Source of the DNA: an uncultured Pseudomonadota bacterium
GTDB taxonomy: Bacteria > Pseudomonadota > Gammaproteobacteria > Steroidobacterales > Steroidobacteraceae
Assembly: GCA_946479515.1 (NCBI GenBank)
Contig: CAMLGF010000012.1
Coordinates: forward strand, 1 to 64,000
Reading direction: 5' to 3'
Length of the DNA: 64,000 bases
The notes under the pieces are model-generated. The model searched no databases and was not told where the DNA came from. It was given only the letters and a program-made list of their open reading frames with translations. The position numbers and the translations under genes were made by a program. This document shows, in pieces, positions 9,578 to 18,679 of the stretch; positions within the stretch are counted from its first letter, which is position 1; each line of letters starts with the position of its first letter.

Positions 9578-12283
9578 TTACCTTTCGTCCCCGTAGAGGT
9601 TGAGCTCCCTGATCACCCACGGCTGCCACCCTTCCTTCTCCGTGATGGCAATGCGCAAATGCCGCCCTTCGATCGGCGCCGCCAGGTTGAGCCGCGCATG
9701 CGGTTCGCCCACCACGCGCGGCGCCACCATGCTCCAGCTCTTGCCATCCTCCGACACCTCGACGCTGTAGGCCGGCGCCCACCCCATGTCCTTGCCGCCC
9801 GGTCCCTTCTCACCACTGGAATCGACGTCGATTCCCAGGATCCTGCTGCGCGCCGGTAGTTCGACGGTGAGCCATTCCACCGGGAACGGCTTGAACCCCT
9901 GCGTGAAGTACCCGGTCTTCGGATCTCCATCCAGCATGGCTTCGGGCGGCGAGTTCGGCCGCGCTTCCATGTTCACGGCGAGTTTCCACTCGGCCCGCCG
10001 CTTGAACCGTTCCCGCGGCACGGCGAGCGCCGGAATCTGGACCGTGAGCTCCTCGAGGGTCCAGTAGTTGGACCGCCCCGCATCGGCCGCGCGCCGCGCG
10101 GCGACCGCCGCCGGCTCCACCGACGGGGCGCGATTGCCGAAGCTGTTGCGGATGTACGTGAGAACATTCGCGAGCTCGGCGTCCGAATAGGAGTTCATCG
10201 GCACCATGGGCGCGCCGTAATCGACACCATCGACCTTGCCCTCGAGTCCGTGCAGCACTATGGCAATGGCGGCGCGTTCGTCGCCCAGCACCCGCTGCGA
10301 GCCGGCCAGCGGCGGCGCGAGGGTGCGACCCTCGGCACCGGGCGCAGGCGTGCCGCGCCCATCGGCGCCATGACACGCGAAACACACCGAGTTGTAGAGC
10401 GTCGCGCCGGCCCGATAGGACTTGAGCCCGTCGACGCCGAGCAGGCGGATGAGCTGCGGGTCTTCGTTGTTGGCCCAGAGTTGCTCATTGATGGCGAACA
10501 CGCCGGCGGAACTCGATGCTGCGGCGGCGGCCTGAATTGACTGCTTCGCATCGGGCAATTCCGCGCGACGCACGGACAGCATGGCCTGGATGGCAACACG
10601 CGGATCGGCATCGCGCAGCGCGACCCACACGGCGCCAACCAGCGGCGCATGCGCGCCGGCGTGGCCGAGGAGGCGCGCATCAGCGAGGCGCAGTCCCGCG
10701 ATGCGCACCTGCGGATCCCCGGCCTTCAGCGCGCGCAGGATGAGCGCGTCATCCAGCGCGCCGAGCCCGTCGAGCGTCCACAGCGCATGCAGGCGGGGGC
10801 GCGGGTCCGTGGCATCGCTGGTCGCCAGCTTCTCGAGCGCTGGCACCACCGACCGATCGCCACGCAACACGAGCAGTTTCTGCGCGGTGTCGCGCCACCA
10901 CCCATTGGGATGCGACAGATGCTGCACCCACTGCGCCGGCGTTTCATCGAGCATGCGCGGCTGCGCCCCACGTTCGAAACCCTGGTGCCGCAGCCGATAG
11001 ATGCGCCCGCGCCCGGTCTGCATTTCCATCTTGAGCGCCTCGATCTGTCCGCGCAGATACGACCCTTTCTTGGTCCACTCGCCTTGCTGGATGATGCCGC
11101 GGTACATGTCCACTATATAAAGAGTGCCGTCGGGGGCGGTGGTCATGTTCACGGGCCGGAACAGCGGGTCGGTGGAGCGGATGAACTCGCCGTGTTCCTG
11201 CTCGTACGGATTCGCGAGCCGGGTGATGCCGTCTGCCACGGTGATCTTCGTGCGGCGGATCAATCGCCCCACGGGTTCGGCAAACAACAGGTCGCCGCGC
11301 AGATCCTCGGGCAATCGGTCGCCGCGGAAGATCGCCTGGCCGCTGGTGGCGGTGAAATGGTTGAGCGTGTTGTCCGGGCGAAGCTGTCCGGGCCCGCCCT
11401 GCACATCGGGCACGCGCGCGATCGGCCACACGGTCTTGAACTCGCCCATCATCTCGCCGGGCGCGGTGAATTGCCCGTAGAGAATGTGCTGCTGGAAGTG
11501 CACGGGCCCGGTCTCGTTGCCGGCGTTCACGAACCAGACCTTGCCCCAGTCGTCCTGCGTGATGCCCCACTGGCCGCCGTTGACGGGGATCTCTTCCTTG
11601 ACCGGCCGGCCGCCGGCCCCGATGCGTAAACGATAGTCGTAGTACGTGGCGTAGAGGCCATTGTCCATGGCCCAGACGAAGCCATTGGGCTGGTGCTCCA
11701 TGTTGCCGCCGCGCGGACCGCCCTGGTACCACAGGGTCCTCTCATCGGCGACGCCGTCGCCGTTGGTGTCGCGATAACTGTAGAGATCATCGGTGTTCGT
11801 CTCGCCGATGATGATGCGATCGCCGAGCGTCAGCAGTTTGCGCGGCAGCAGTAGTTTGTCGGCGAACACGCTGTGCCGGTCGTAGATGCCGTCGCCGTCG
11901 GTGTCCTCGTGGCGCGAGACGCGGCTGAACGGCTGCTGTTCGCCGGTGGCATCGGCGTCCTGCATGTAGGTGCGCATCTCGGCCACATACATGCGGCCGT
12001 TGCCGTCGAAGGCGATCATCACGGGCTCGGCGATGTCGGGCTCGGCGAGCACGGGCTCGAGCGAGTAACCGCCTGGCACCTGCATCGTCGCGATGCTGTC
12101 GGCGGGAGCGAGCGCCTTGATCGGCGGTGCCGGCGTGGCGGTCGATTGGGCGGGGGCTGTCGTGGCGGGTTCTGGCAATGTGTCCGGTTGCGAGCACGCA
12201 GACAGAAGCACCAACGCACCGGCAATCGCGCCGGCGGGAACGAATCGAATGCAGGTATGGAAGGGATTCATGATGCCGAGCAT
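9578..12283 (-). CDS. PVC-type dehydrogenase lipoprotein with cytochrome c and C-terminal discoidin-like domain
   Basis: A 901-residue multidomain protein. A hydrophobic leader ends in LSAC, a lipobox. Residues from about 65 to 420 match the propeller of planctomycete-type 'membrane-bound dehydrogenases' (GYSLEPVLAEPDIAEP; DTDGDGIYD and DTNGDGVAD loops). A HEAT-like helical region follows. A c-type heme site CFACH sits at 634-638, and the last about 150 residues look like a discoidin/F5-8 carbohydrate-binding fold. It probably oxidises a sugar or sugar acid and passes electrons to heme. The GH30 gene ends 27 bases upstream on the same strand, so the two may be cotranscribed. An alternative ATG lies at 12271. 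Confidence 0.8.
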   Translation of the reverse strand: MLGIMNPFHTCIRFVPAGAIAGALVLLSACSQPDTLPEPATTAPAQSTATPAPPIKALAPADSIATMQVPGGYSLEPVLAEPDIAEPVMIAFDGNGRMYVAEMRTYMQDADATGEQQPFSRVSRHEDTDGDGIYDRHSVFADKLLLPRKLLTLGDRIIIGETNTDDLYSYRDTNGDGVADERTLWYQGGPRGGNMEHQPNGFVWAMDNGLYATYYDYRLRIGAGGRPVKEEIPVNGGQWGITQDDWGKVWFVNAGNETGPVHFQQHILYGQFTAPGEMMGEFKTVWPIARVPDVQGGPGQLRPDNTLNHFTATSGQAIFRGDRLPEDLRGDLLFAEPVGRLIRRTKITVADGITRLANPYEQEHGEFIRSTDPLFRPVNMTTAPDGTLYIVDMYRGIIQQGEWTKKGSYLRGQIEALKMEMQTGRGRIYRLRHQGFERGAQPRMLDETPAQWVQHLSHPNGWWRDTAQKLLVLRGDRSVVPALEKLATSDATDPRPRLHALWTLDGLGALDDALILRALKAGDPQVRIAGLRLADARLLGHAGAHAPLVGAVWVALRDADPRVAIQAMLSVRRAELPDAKQSIQAAAAASSSAGVFAINEQLWANNEDPQLIRLLGVDGLKSYRAGATLYNSVCFACHGADGRGTPAPGAEGRTLAPPLAGSQRVLGDERAAIAIVLHGLEGKVDGVDYGAPMVPMNSYSDAELANVLTYIRNSFGNRAPSVEPAAVAARRAADAGRSNYWTLEELTVQIPALAVPRERFKRRAEWKLAVNMEARPNSPPEAMLDGDPKTGYFTQGFKPFPVEWLTVELPARSRILGIDVDSSGEKGPGGKDMGWAPAYSVEVSEDGKSWSMVAPRVVGEPHARLNLAAPIEGRHLRIAITEKEGWQPWVIRELNLYGDER

Positions 12284-12310
12284 GCCATCGATTCCGCGCC
12301 GCGACAGCGC

Positions 12311-14167
12311 CTACTCGACGAAGGTGGTCACCGAAAGGCCTGGCAGTGTGTAGCTGAACCCGCCGGCGACGAGAGCGACGGTGCCGAGTGGCTCGATGTT
12401 TTCCGCCGCGGACGTGCGATACGCCGTGAGTTGCGTGATCGCCTGGTTCTGTACGGTGAATGGCTGGATGACGTCGTTCCTTCCGGTGTTGATCGCCACG
12501 ATGACGAAGCGGTCGTCGGCGATGTCCTTGTACGCAGATACATAGACGCCGGCCGAGGGATTTGCCGTGGTGCCGGTACGCACGTCATCCGGCCGCACGA
12601 ATTTGGCGAACTGGCCAAGCACGTACCCCTTTCTCGTGATCTCGAGATCGAGCGCCGGATCGTTGATGAGCCCGGCCTCGAACGGACTGTCGTTGCCGAC
12701 GATCCAGTTCTGCAGCCACCAGTACAGATAGGCGTTGTAGTTGCCGACCGTCATCGATTCGTGGATCTCGCGGGCGAGGTCGATCGCCCCCTGCAGTCCG
12801 GGTGTCTCGATGGTGTGCTCGGTCATCCAGACTTCCTTGTTCTTGCTCACCGCGTTGGGGTAGGGCGTGGGAGCGGTGCCGTAGAGGTGGCCGGCGACGA
12901 TGTCGATGTGCGCGGCCGCGGGCGGATCGTTGAGCGAGGGATCCGCGAGCGCGAACAGCGAGCCGGCCGTGAAGTTCACGGCTTCGGGCATGATCAGCCG
13001 GGTGGTGAGTACCGCGGCATGGTTGGTGAGCCAGGTGTTCATCTGCGCGCCGGTCCAGGTGCACGACTCGTACGGCGCGACGAAATCGGATTCGTTCTGC
13101 ATCGAGATGGCGTATAGCGGCGCGCCGCCGTCCTGCATGTAAAGCACGAAGCTCTGCAGATAGTTGGCATAGTCGGCGTAGCTCGCCGGATCGAGGCTGC
13201 CGCCGTTGTTCACACTGCCATTGGTCTTCATCGAGGCCGGGGGGCTCCACGGCGTCGCGATGATGCGCGCGCCGCGTGCGGCGGCGAGCTGGGCGTTAGA
13301 GAGCTCGGTGGCCCAATTGGCGTGATTGCCGGGGTCTGGGCTGGGATCGATGCGCGCGCGCAGGATGCTCAGGCCGATCTGCTGCGAGCCGCTGTTGCCG
13401 AACAGCCGGTCGGCCATGCCCGGGTGCGCGTTCAGATCCGTGATCCATGCCGACGAACCGCCGAATCCGCGAATGACTTGCCGGACGTCGGCGAAGTCGA
13501 TGGTGGCCGCCGCGCCGACCGCCGGGGCCGCCGGTTGGGCGCTGATCTCGCTCGAGTGGGCGCTTTCGACCGCGGCGCGATTCGCACTGACCACGTAGTA
13601 GTAAGTGCCGGCATTGACGACGTCGGTGTCGACATAGGCATCGGCCGAGACGCTGGCGAGCGTCGTGTACGGTCCGCCGGCGGTGAGCGAGCGCTTCACG
13701 TTGTACGAGCTCACATCGGCGGCGGCGTTCCAGGTCAGCGTGATGCGTGCGTCACCCTGCGTCGCCAGCAGGCCCTCGGGTCCCGCCTGCAAGGGTCTGG
13801 CGTTCACCTCGGCCGAACGTGCGCCGACGCCGGTCGCGTTGAAGGCCGTGATCACGTAGTAATACGTGGTGCCATTGGTGAGATCCGTGTCGGTGAACGA
13901 GGTGGCGGTGGTCGCGTTGAGGCGGGTGTAAGGCCCGCCGGCGCTGGTCGATCGATTCGCGTAATAACCCGTGGCGCCGGTGACCGCCGTCCACGCGAGA
14001 ACCACTTGCGCATCGCCAGCCGTCGCCGTAGCGCCCGTCGGCGCGACGGGAACACTGCCGCCCCCGTTGCCGTTGCCTGCGCCGCCGTCACTGCCGGAGC
14101 CGCCGCCGCAGGCGGCCAATGCCATGCAGGCGAGAACGAGCGCGGCGCCCAGATTTCGATTCGGCAT
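12311..14167 (-). CDS. GH30 family glycosidase (xylanase-like) lipoprotein with two FN3 domains
   Basis: A 618-residue lipoprotein (lipobox LAAC, Cys20) followed by a Gly/Ser/Asn-rich linker. Two fibronectin type III domains lie at about 41-127 and 129-213. The catalytic region spans about 218-618, with acid/base Glu359 in MQNESD and nucleophile Glu450 in WMTEHT, the arrangement seen in GH30 glucuronoxylanases. The ATG at 14167 is preceded by GGAGGG at 14176-14181; the frame is open 30 codons further upstream but without support. It probably cuts xylan at the cell surface. A carboxylesterase is divergent from it, and the cytochrome lipoprotein follows it. Confidence 0.87.
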   Translation of the reverse strand: MPNRNLGAALVLACMALAACGGGSGSDGGAGNGNGGGSVPVAPTGATATAGDAQVVLAWTAVTGATGYYANRSTSAGGPYTRLNATTATSFTDTDLTNGTTYYYVITAFNATGVGARSAEVNARPLQAGPEGLLATQGDARITLTWNAAADVSSYNVKRSLTAGGPYTTLASVSADAYVDTDVVNAGTYYYVVSANRAAVESAHSSEISAQPAAPAVGAAATIDFADVRQVIRGFGGSSAWITDLNAHPGMADRLFGNSGSQQIGLSILRARIDPSPDPGNHANWATELSNAQLAAARGARIIATPWSPPASMKTNGSVNNGGSLDPASYADYANYLQSFVLYMQDGGAPLYAISMQNESDFVAPYESCTWTGAQMNTWLTNHAAVLTTRLIMPEAVNFTAGSLFALADPSLNDPPAAAHIDIVAGHLYGTAPTPYPNAVSKNKEVWMTEHTIETPGLQGAIDLAREIHESMTVGNYNAYLYWWLQNWIVGNDSPFEAGLINDPALDLEITRKGYVLGQFAKFVRPDDVRTGTTANPSAGVYVSAYKDIADDRFVIVAINTGRNDVIQPFTVQNQAITQLTAYRTSAAENIEPLGTVALVAGGFSYTLPGLSVTTFVE

Positions 14168-14472
14168 GATGTAATCCCTCCGTCCGGCCTGCATTGTGCG
14201 TCGTCGCAGTCGGGCGGAGCGATGACTGCGGAGATTCTGAACGCGCGTCACAGGCATATGCGGCAGCTACCCGGTTTTCGCGGGTCTGGCGGCCGAATTC
14301 GCATGGGTGACCCTAACAATCTGCCGAGCGCGTCCGGGAAATCCAGCCGCTGGGATACGCAAAGCGATCTTGCGCGGCGGAGAATCTGACATGTCGATCG
14401 CCGGGGTCCGCCCTCTAGAATGGCCGCGGCTCACCTCGAGTTTCCGACAGCAGATCTAAGGAAGGGGGATTC
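14168..14472. other. Divergent intergenic region, 305 bases
   Basis: This gap separates the GH30 gene (left, minus) from the carboxylesterase gene (right, plus) and must carry both promoters. Visible elements are the two ribosome sites (GGAGGG for GH30 near 14176; AAGGAAGGGGG before 14473) and a TAGAAT hexamer at 14416-14421 that could be a -10 element for the esterase. I could not find a well-spaced -35 for it. No small ORF, terminator or clear palindrome is seen. Confidence 0.5.
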
Positions 14473-16167
14473 ATGGCGAATTCGACCAGGCGCGCAGGGC
14501 TCACCCGGCGCGAGGCACTGATTCTTTCCTCGACGGCAGGCCTCGGCGCGGCCGCGAACTACGCCGCGGCCTCGGACAGCGTCAAGACGGCCGCTCACCA
14601 GGGGCCGGGAAATCTGACCACGCCGCGTTCGGCCATTGCGAAGACGCAGTACGGCAAGGTGCGTGGCTATCTCGACGGCGGCGTCTTCACCTTCAAGGGC
14701 GTTCCTTACGGTCAGACGACCGCGGGAGAGAACCGCTGGCTGCCGGCGAAGGCGCCGACGCCCTGGACCGATGAATACCCGGCGCTGGTGTACGGCGCGA
14801 ACTGCCCGCAGAACACCCATCCGTGGACCAGCACCGAGCAGACGTTCATCCAGGACTGGGACGACGGCTGGATGAGCGAGGACATGCTCAAGCTCAACAT
14901 CTGGACGCCGAGCCTCAGCGGCAAGCGCGCGGTGATGGTCTATTTCCATGGCGGCGGCTTCAGCTTCGGCTCTTCGTACGAACTGCCGTCGCACGAAGGC
15001 GCGCAAATGGCGCGGCATCACGACGTGGTGCAGGTCTCCGTCAATCACCGCCTGAACATTCTCGGCTTTCTCGATGCGGCGGAGATCGGCGGCGCGGCGT
15101 ACGAGGATTCCGCGAACGTCGGCATGACGGACCTGGTCGCGGCGCTGCGCTGGGTGCACGAGAACATCGCCAACTTCGGCGGCGACCCCGATCGCGTCAT
15201 GATCTACGGCCAATCCGGCGGCGGCTCGAAGGTCACGACGCTGATGGGCATGCCGTCCGCGGCGGGCCTGTTCCATCGCGCCGCCGCGCAATCGGGCGGC
15301 GGCGGCAACATCCCGAGCAGAGAGCAACAGCGCGAGCTCGCACGGCAGCTCATGAAGGATCTCGGCCTGGCACCGAATGACATCGGGGCGCTGCAAAAGA
15401 TGGAATGGTCGCAGCTCTTCGCGGCGGGCAATGCGGCGGCGGCCAAGATCAATCCCCCGGGCCGCCCGATGGCGGGGCCGGGCGCACCAGGCACGCCGCG
15501 AGTGGGCTGGTCGCCGTGCGTCGACGGCAAGATAGTCGAGATGCGATCGTTCTTCGACGCCGCGCCCACGGTCTCCAAGAATGTGCCGATGTTGATCGGC
15601 TCGGTGAGCGAGGAAGGCAATCGCATGTCGCAGCGACCCACCGAGGACGAGTGGCGCGCAAATCTCACCAAGGCCTATGGAGAAGAGAAGGCGGGCGCCA
15701 TTGTCGAAGCCCTCAAGAAGGCCTATCCACAGAAGAAGATCCAGACGCTGTCGTACATCTGCAGCGGCGCGCCGGGGCTGAACGGTCTGTCCATTCGCAA
15801 CAACGTGGTGAAGATGGCGGGCTTCAAGCACGCGCTCAATGCCGCTCCAGCCTACACGTACTACTTCACGTGGCAGACGCCCATCCTGGATGGCCTGCCG
15901 GGCGCCTGGCACACGGCCGAACTGCAGTTCTGCTTCGACAACACGAAACGCTGCGAGCAGGGCACTGGCAACACGCCCGAAGCGCAGGCGCTGGCGAAGA
16001 AGATGGCGGGCTCGTGGGCCCGGTTCGCGGCGACCGGCGATCCCAGCCTGCCGGGCCTGAAGTGGCAGCCCACCGATCCGAAGACCAACCGCACGATGGT
16101 CTGGGACAACCAGTGCCGCATGGTGGACGACCCGGAAGGAGAGGCGCGCAGAATTCTGTCTACCTAG
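14473..16167 (+). CDS. Type-B carboxylesterase, exported
   Basis: A 564-residue serine esterase of the carboxylesterase/lipase B family. The leader has LTRREAL followed by a small-residue stretch, a twin-arginine-like signal. The oxyanion motif HGGGFSFG is at 159-166, the nucleophile Ser248 lies in GQSGGG, the acid is probably in SVSEEGN, and the histidine is in PGAWHTAE. AAGGAAGGGGG precedes the start. It may remove ester side groups (acetyl, feruloyl or methyl) from plant polymers, which fits the divergent GH30 xylanase-like gene, but the family is broad and the substrate is inferred. Confidence 0.88.
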   Translation: MANSTRRAGLTRREALILSSTAGLGAAANYAAASDSVKTAAHQGPGNLTTPRSAIAKTQYGKVRGYLDGGVFTFKGVPYGQTTAGENRWLPAKAPTPWTDEYPALVYGANCPQNTHPWTSTEQTFIQDWDDGWMSEDMLKLNIWTPSLSGKRAVMVYFHGGGFSFGSSYELPSHEGAQMARHHDVVQVSVNHRLNILGFLDAAEIGGAAYEDSANVGMTDLVAALRWVHENIANFGGDPDRVMIYGQSGGGSKVTTLMGMPSAAGLFHRAAAQSGGGGNIPSREQQRELARQLMKDLGLAPNDIGALQKMEWSQLFAAGNAAAAKINPPGRPMAGPGAPGTPRVGWSPCVDGKIVEMRSFFDAAPTVSKNVPMLIGSVSEEGNRMSQRPTEDEWRANLTKAYGEEKAGAIVEALKKAYPQKKIQTLSYICSGAPGLNGLSIRNNVVKMAGFKHALNAAPAYTYYFTWQTPILDGLPGAWHTAELQFCFDNTKRCEQGTGNTPEAQALAKKMAGSWARFAATGDPSLPGLKWQPTDPKTNRTMVWDNQCRMVDDPEGEARRILST

Positions 16168-16191
16168 CGAAGATAGGCCGGCAGCAAGTCG

Positions 16192-16222
16192 TTGCCTGCG
16201 TTCACCGGGGTGAGGATAGAAT
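16192..16222 (+). promoter_or_regulatory. Candidate sigma-70 promoter for the 16250 lipoprotein
   Basis: TTGCCT at 16192-16197 and TAGAAT at 16217-16222 are separated by 19 bases, about 28 bases before the ATG at 16250. The spacing is long and the -35 match is partial, so this is a suggestion only. Confidence 0.35.
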
Positions 16223-16249
16223 GGGCGCCTCGCGAAACCCCGGGTGGGC

Positions 16250-16909
16250 ATGATGAAGCTGCGCGTTGGCGTCCTGGCGTCGTTTGTCCTGCTGTCGGCG
16301 TGCACTACTGCCAGCCTTCCGCCCGCGGAGACCACCGCCGACGGCCTGGTGCGTGTCCCCTCGCGACCCGAAGGCGGCGTGTATCGCAAGCTCGACGTCG
16401 ACTTCACGCGTTACAGGCGCCTGATGATCGAGCCCCTCACCGTGGAGTTCCTCGAGGGCTGGCGCAAGCAGCATCCGGACGTCTCCGACTCCGAGCTGCG
16501 CCGGGTCCAGGTCGAGACCACGAATGCGTTCGCCAAGACCTTCACCGATGTCTTCGTCGACAAGGGGCCTTTCGAGCTGGCCGACGTGCGCGAGTCGGAC
16601 GTGATGGTCCTGGTGCCGAGAATGCAGAAGCTCAAGATTCCCGCGCCCGAGACCGGATTCGACGCCGGCTACGAACGTTACTCGCCGTACGCCGTCTCCC
16701 TGGAGATGACCGGCGAACTGCGTGATGGCGTGAACGGCGACGTCCTGCTGCGCGTGATCATGATCGACCCCGACTATCGCGACAAAATCCATCAGATCGG
16801 TGGGCCCCGCCGCCTTTCCAACGCGTACGAGATCCGCGACAGTCTGGAGCGGTGGACACGCCTGGTCCGCGAGGCCATCGACGTAGCCAAGGCCTCTAAG
16901 CCGCGCTGA
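16250..16909 (+). CDS. Small lipoprotein, DUF3313-like
   Basis: About 219 residues. A hydrophobic leader ends in the lipobox LLSAC, followed by a mature domain of mixed alpha/beta character with conserved-looking stretches YRRLMIEPLTVEF and RVQVETTNAFAKTF. The layout resembles the DUF3313 lipoproteins, though I can judge this only by eye. Two adjacent ATG codons (16250, 16253) and a GTG at 16244 are possible starts; I took the first ATG. It precedes the M48 peptidase by 22 bases and is likely cotranscribed with it, which suggests a shared envelope quality-control role. Confidence 0.65.
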   Translation: MMKLRVGVLASFVLLSACTTASLPPAETTADGLVRVPSRPEGGVYRKLDVDFTRYRRLMIEPLTVEFLEGWRKQHPDVSDSELRRVQVETTNAFAKTFTDVFVDKGPFELADVRESDVMVLVPRMQKLKIPAPETGFDAGYERYSPYAVSLEMTGELRDGVNGDVLLRVIMIDPDYRDKIHQIGGPRRLSNAYEIRDSLERWTRLVREAIDVAKASKPR

Positions 16910-16931
16910 TCGGCGCGCAGGCGACGCCAGC

Positions 16932-18650
16932 ATGCTCGCTGCTCGCAAGTGCTGGTTGTCGGTGGGCCTGCTGCTCGGCGGCGTTGCATCGCTGGCGCGG
17001 GCGGCCATCCTGCCCACCGATTTCGAAGCCACCGTCAGCGCCGAGTACGAACCGGCCGATTCGGACGAGCGCGCCCTCTGGCTCAGCCTCGAGCGGCTCG
17101 AAGCGGGCGTTCGCAACTCGCCACAGCGACTGATCGCGCCTGAGCTCGATGCCTATATCCGCGGTCTCGTCGAGCGGCTGATTCACCGGCCCGCGCCGGA
17201 GCTCCGCATATACCTGCTGCGCGACGCGTCGCTCAATGCCGCGATACTGCCCTCCGGCATGATGATCGTGAACACCGGCCTGCTGGCCCGCGTTCGCGAC
17301 GAGGCTCAGTTGGTTGCCGTGCTGGCACACGAGGCCGGGCACTACTTTCGCAGGCACGCCCTCGATCTGTATCGCGCGGAACGCCGCAAGGAGTCGCTGG
17401 GCTTCTCCAAGGCCGCCACGGTCCGCTCCGGGGACGACCTCTACGGCATGTGGGCCATGATCAATCAGGCCGTCATGCTGTCGAGCATGAGGTTCAGCAG
17501 GGACCTGGAGTCCGAGGCCGACGCCTACGGACTCATGCTGATGGCACGCGCCGGGTATCGCCCGCACGCCGCCGTCGAAATGTGGCAGCAATACGTCGCC
17601 GAGCGGCGGGCGAGCGCCGCCGCTCGCAACAGACGCTACCGCGATGGGACGAACTCCGCGCTGTCGACCCATCCGCCGACACAGCGCCGCATGATCAATC
17701 TGGCCGACACCGCCGGCTATCTGGCCGGGAAGCACGGTCTGCAGAGCGGCCCGGCGCATGACGGATGGGCCGAGGTCATCCGGCCTCACCAGGCCATGCT
17801 GCTGCGGGAGCAGACCTATCTCAACGATGCGGGCGCCAGCCTCTATCTACTCGAACACCAGGCGAGGAACGGCTGGACGGGCCTGCTGCGATTCAACGAA
17901 GGCGAGGTCTACCGGCTGCGCAACGCGCGGGGGGACGACGAGAGGGCGGCGCGTGCCTACGCGGCCGCCACGGCCATGGCGGACGCGCCGCCCGAAGCCT
18001 GGCGCGAACACGGTTATGCGCTGCTGCGGTCGGGCAGCGAGGCCGAGGCGCGCGAGGCGCTGACGCGCTATCTGGCGATGAACCCGCGGGCGGCCGATGC
18101 GCCCCTGGTTCGTTCCGCCCTGAGCCGGCGCGAGACCGACAACGAGCCCGTGTTGGCCGCCGGCCGCGTGACCCTGAGCCCCGAATCGCAATGGCAGCGG
18201 CTCTACGCGAACACGAACGTTACGCGCTGGGATGAAGTGTGGACCTGGAGCGGGGCGCAGATCGACCGGATGACGCTGGTCGACGGATTGCCCGAGGGCA
18301 AGGCCATCGTCATTCAGGACCGCACCACCGACCAACAGGTGCCGGTGTTCCGTGCCGACATGACGGCGCAGGATCTCGCGTCGATGCTCGAGGTCTCGTA
18401 TCGCGTCCGGGGCGTCACGGCCTTCGACCTCGAGTCCGTCGAGCCGGTCGAATTTCTCGCCGGCCCCGGCGTCAGCCTGCGCTACGACTATGCATCCGGC
18501 ATCGTCTTCCACAAGAAGGGACGCTGCGTCATGCGGATCGTCGGCCAGAAGCTGTACGCGATGAAACTCGAGGGCCTCGCGACGGAGTCTTTCGATGCGC
18601 TCGCCGCCCGGTTCGATCGCCTGGTGGCTGGCGCGAGGTTGAGCCGGTAG
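16932..18650 (+). CDS. M48 family metallopeptidase with C-terminal helical repeats (BepA/LoiP-like)
   Basis: A 572-residue exported protease. A signal peptide ends near ARA (residue 24). The zinc site is HEAGH at 133-137 with Glu195 in ESEADAYG as third ligand. The region from about 290 to 390 has TPR-like helices (AARAYAAATAMADAPPEAW), as in BepA, and a further C-terminal domain extends to 572, longer than most bacterial M48 proteins. It probably degrades misassembled periplasmic or outer-membrane proteins. The preceding small lipoprotein is likely in the same operon. It converges with the ABC transporter operon across 29 bases. Confidence 0.88.
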   Translation: MLAARKCWLSVGLLLGGVASLARAAILPTDFEATVSAEYEPADSDERALWLSLERLEAGVRNSPQRLIAPELDAYIRGLVERLIHRPAPELRIYLLRDASLNAAILPSGMMIVNTGLLARVRDEAQLVAVLAHEAGHYFRRHALDLYRAERRKESLGFSKAATVRSGDDLYGMWAMINQAVMLSSMRFSRDLESEADAYGLMLMARAGYRPHAAVEMWQQYVAERRASAAARNRRYRDGTNSALSTHPPTQRRMINLADTAGYLAGKHGLQSGPAHDGWAEVIRPHQAMLLREQTYLNDAGASLYLLEHQARNGWTGLLRFNEGEVYRLRNARGDDERAARAYAAATAMADAPPEAWREHGYALLRSGSEAEAREALTRYLAMNPRAADAPLVRSALSRRETDNEPVLAAGRVTLSPESQWQRLYANTNVTRWDEVWTWSGAQIDRMTLVDGLPEGKAIVIQDRTTDQQVPVFRADMTAQDLASMLEVSYRVRGVTAFDLESVEPVEFLAGPGVSLRYDYASGIVFHKKGRCVMRIVGQKLYAMKLEGLATESFDALAARFDRLVAGARLSR

Positions 18651-18679
18651 GCGCGGCCATGTCCGGCCCGGCACGCGCC

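Noticed and set aside
14431..16407. Long minus-strand frame over the carboxylesterase
   Set aside because: Composition is that of a shadow frame; the plus-strand gene has catalytic motifs, a leader and a ribosome site.
18651..18679. GCGCGGCC/GGCCGCGC inverted repeat between convergent genes as terminator
   Set aside because: The arms are far apart, partly inside the ATPase gene, and there is no T-run.
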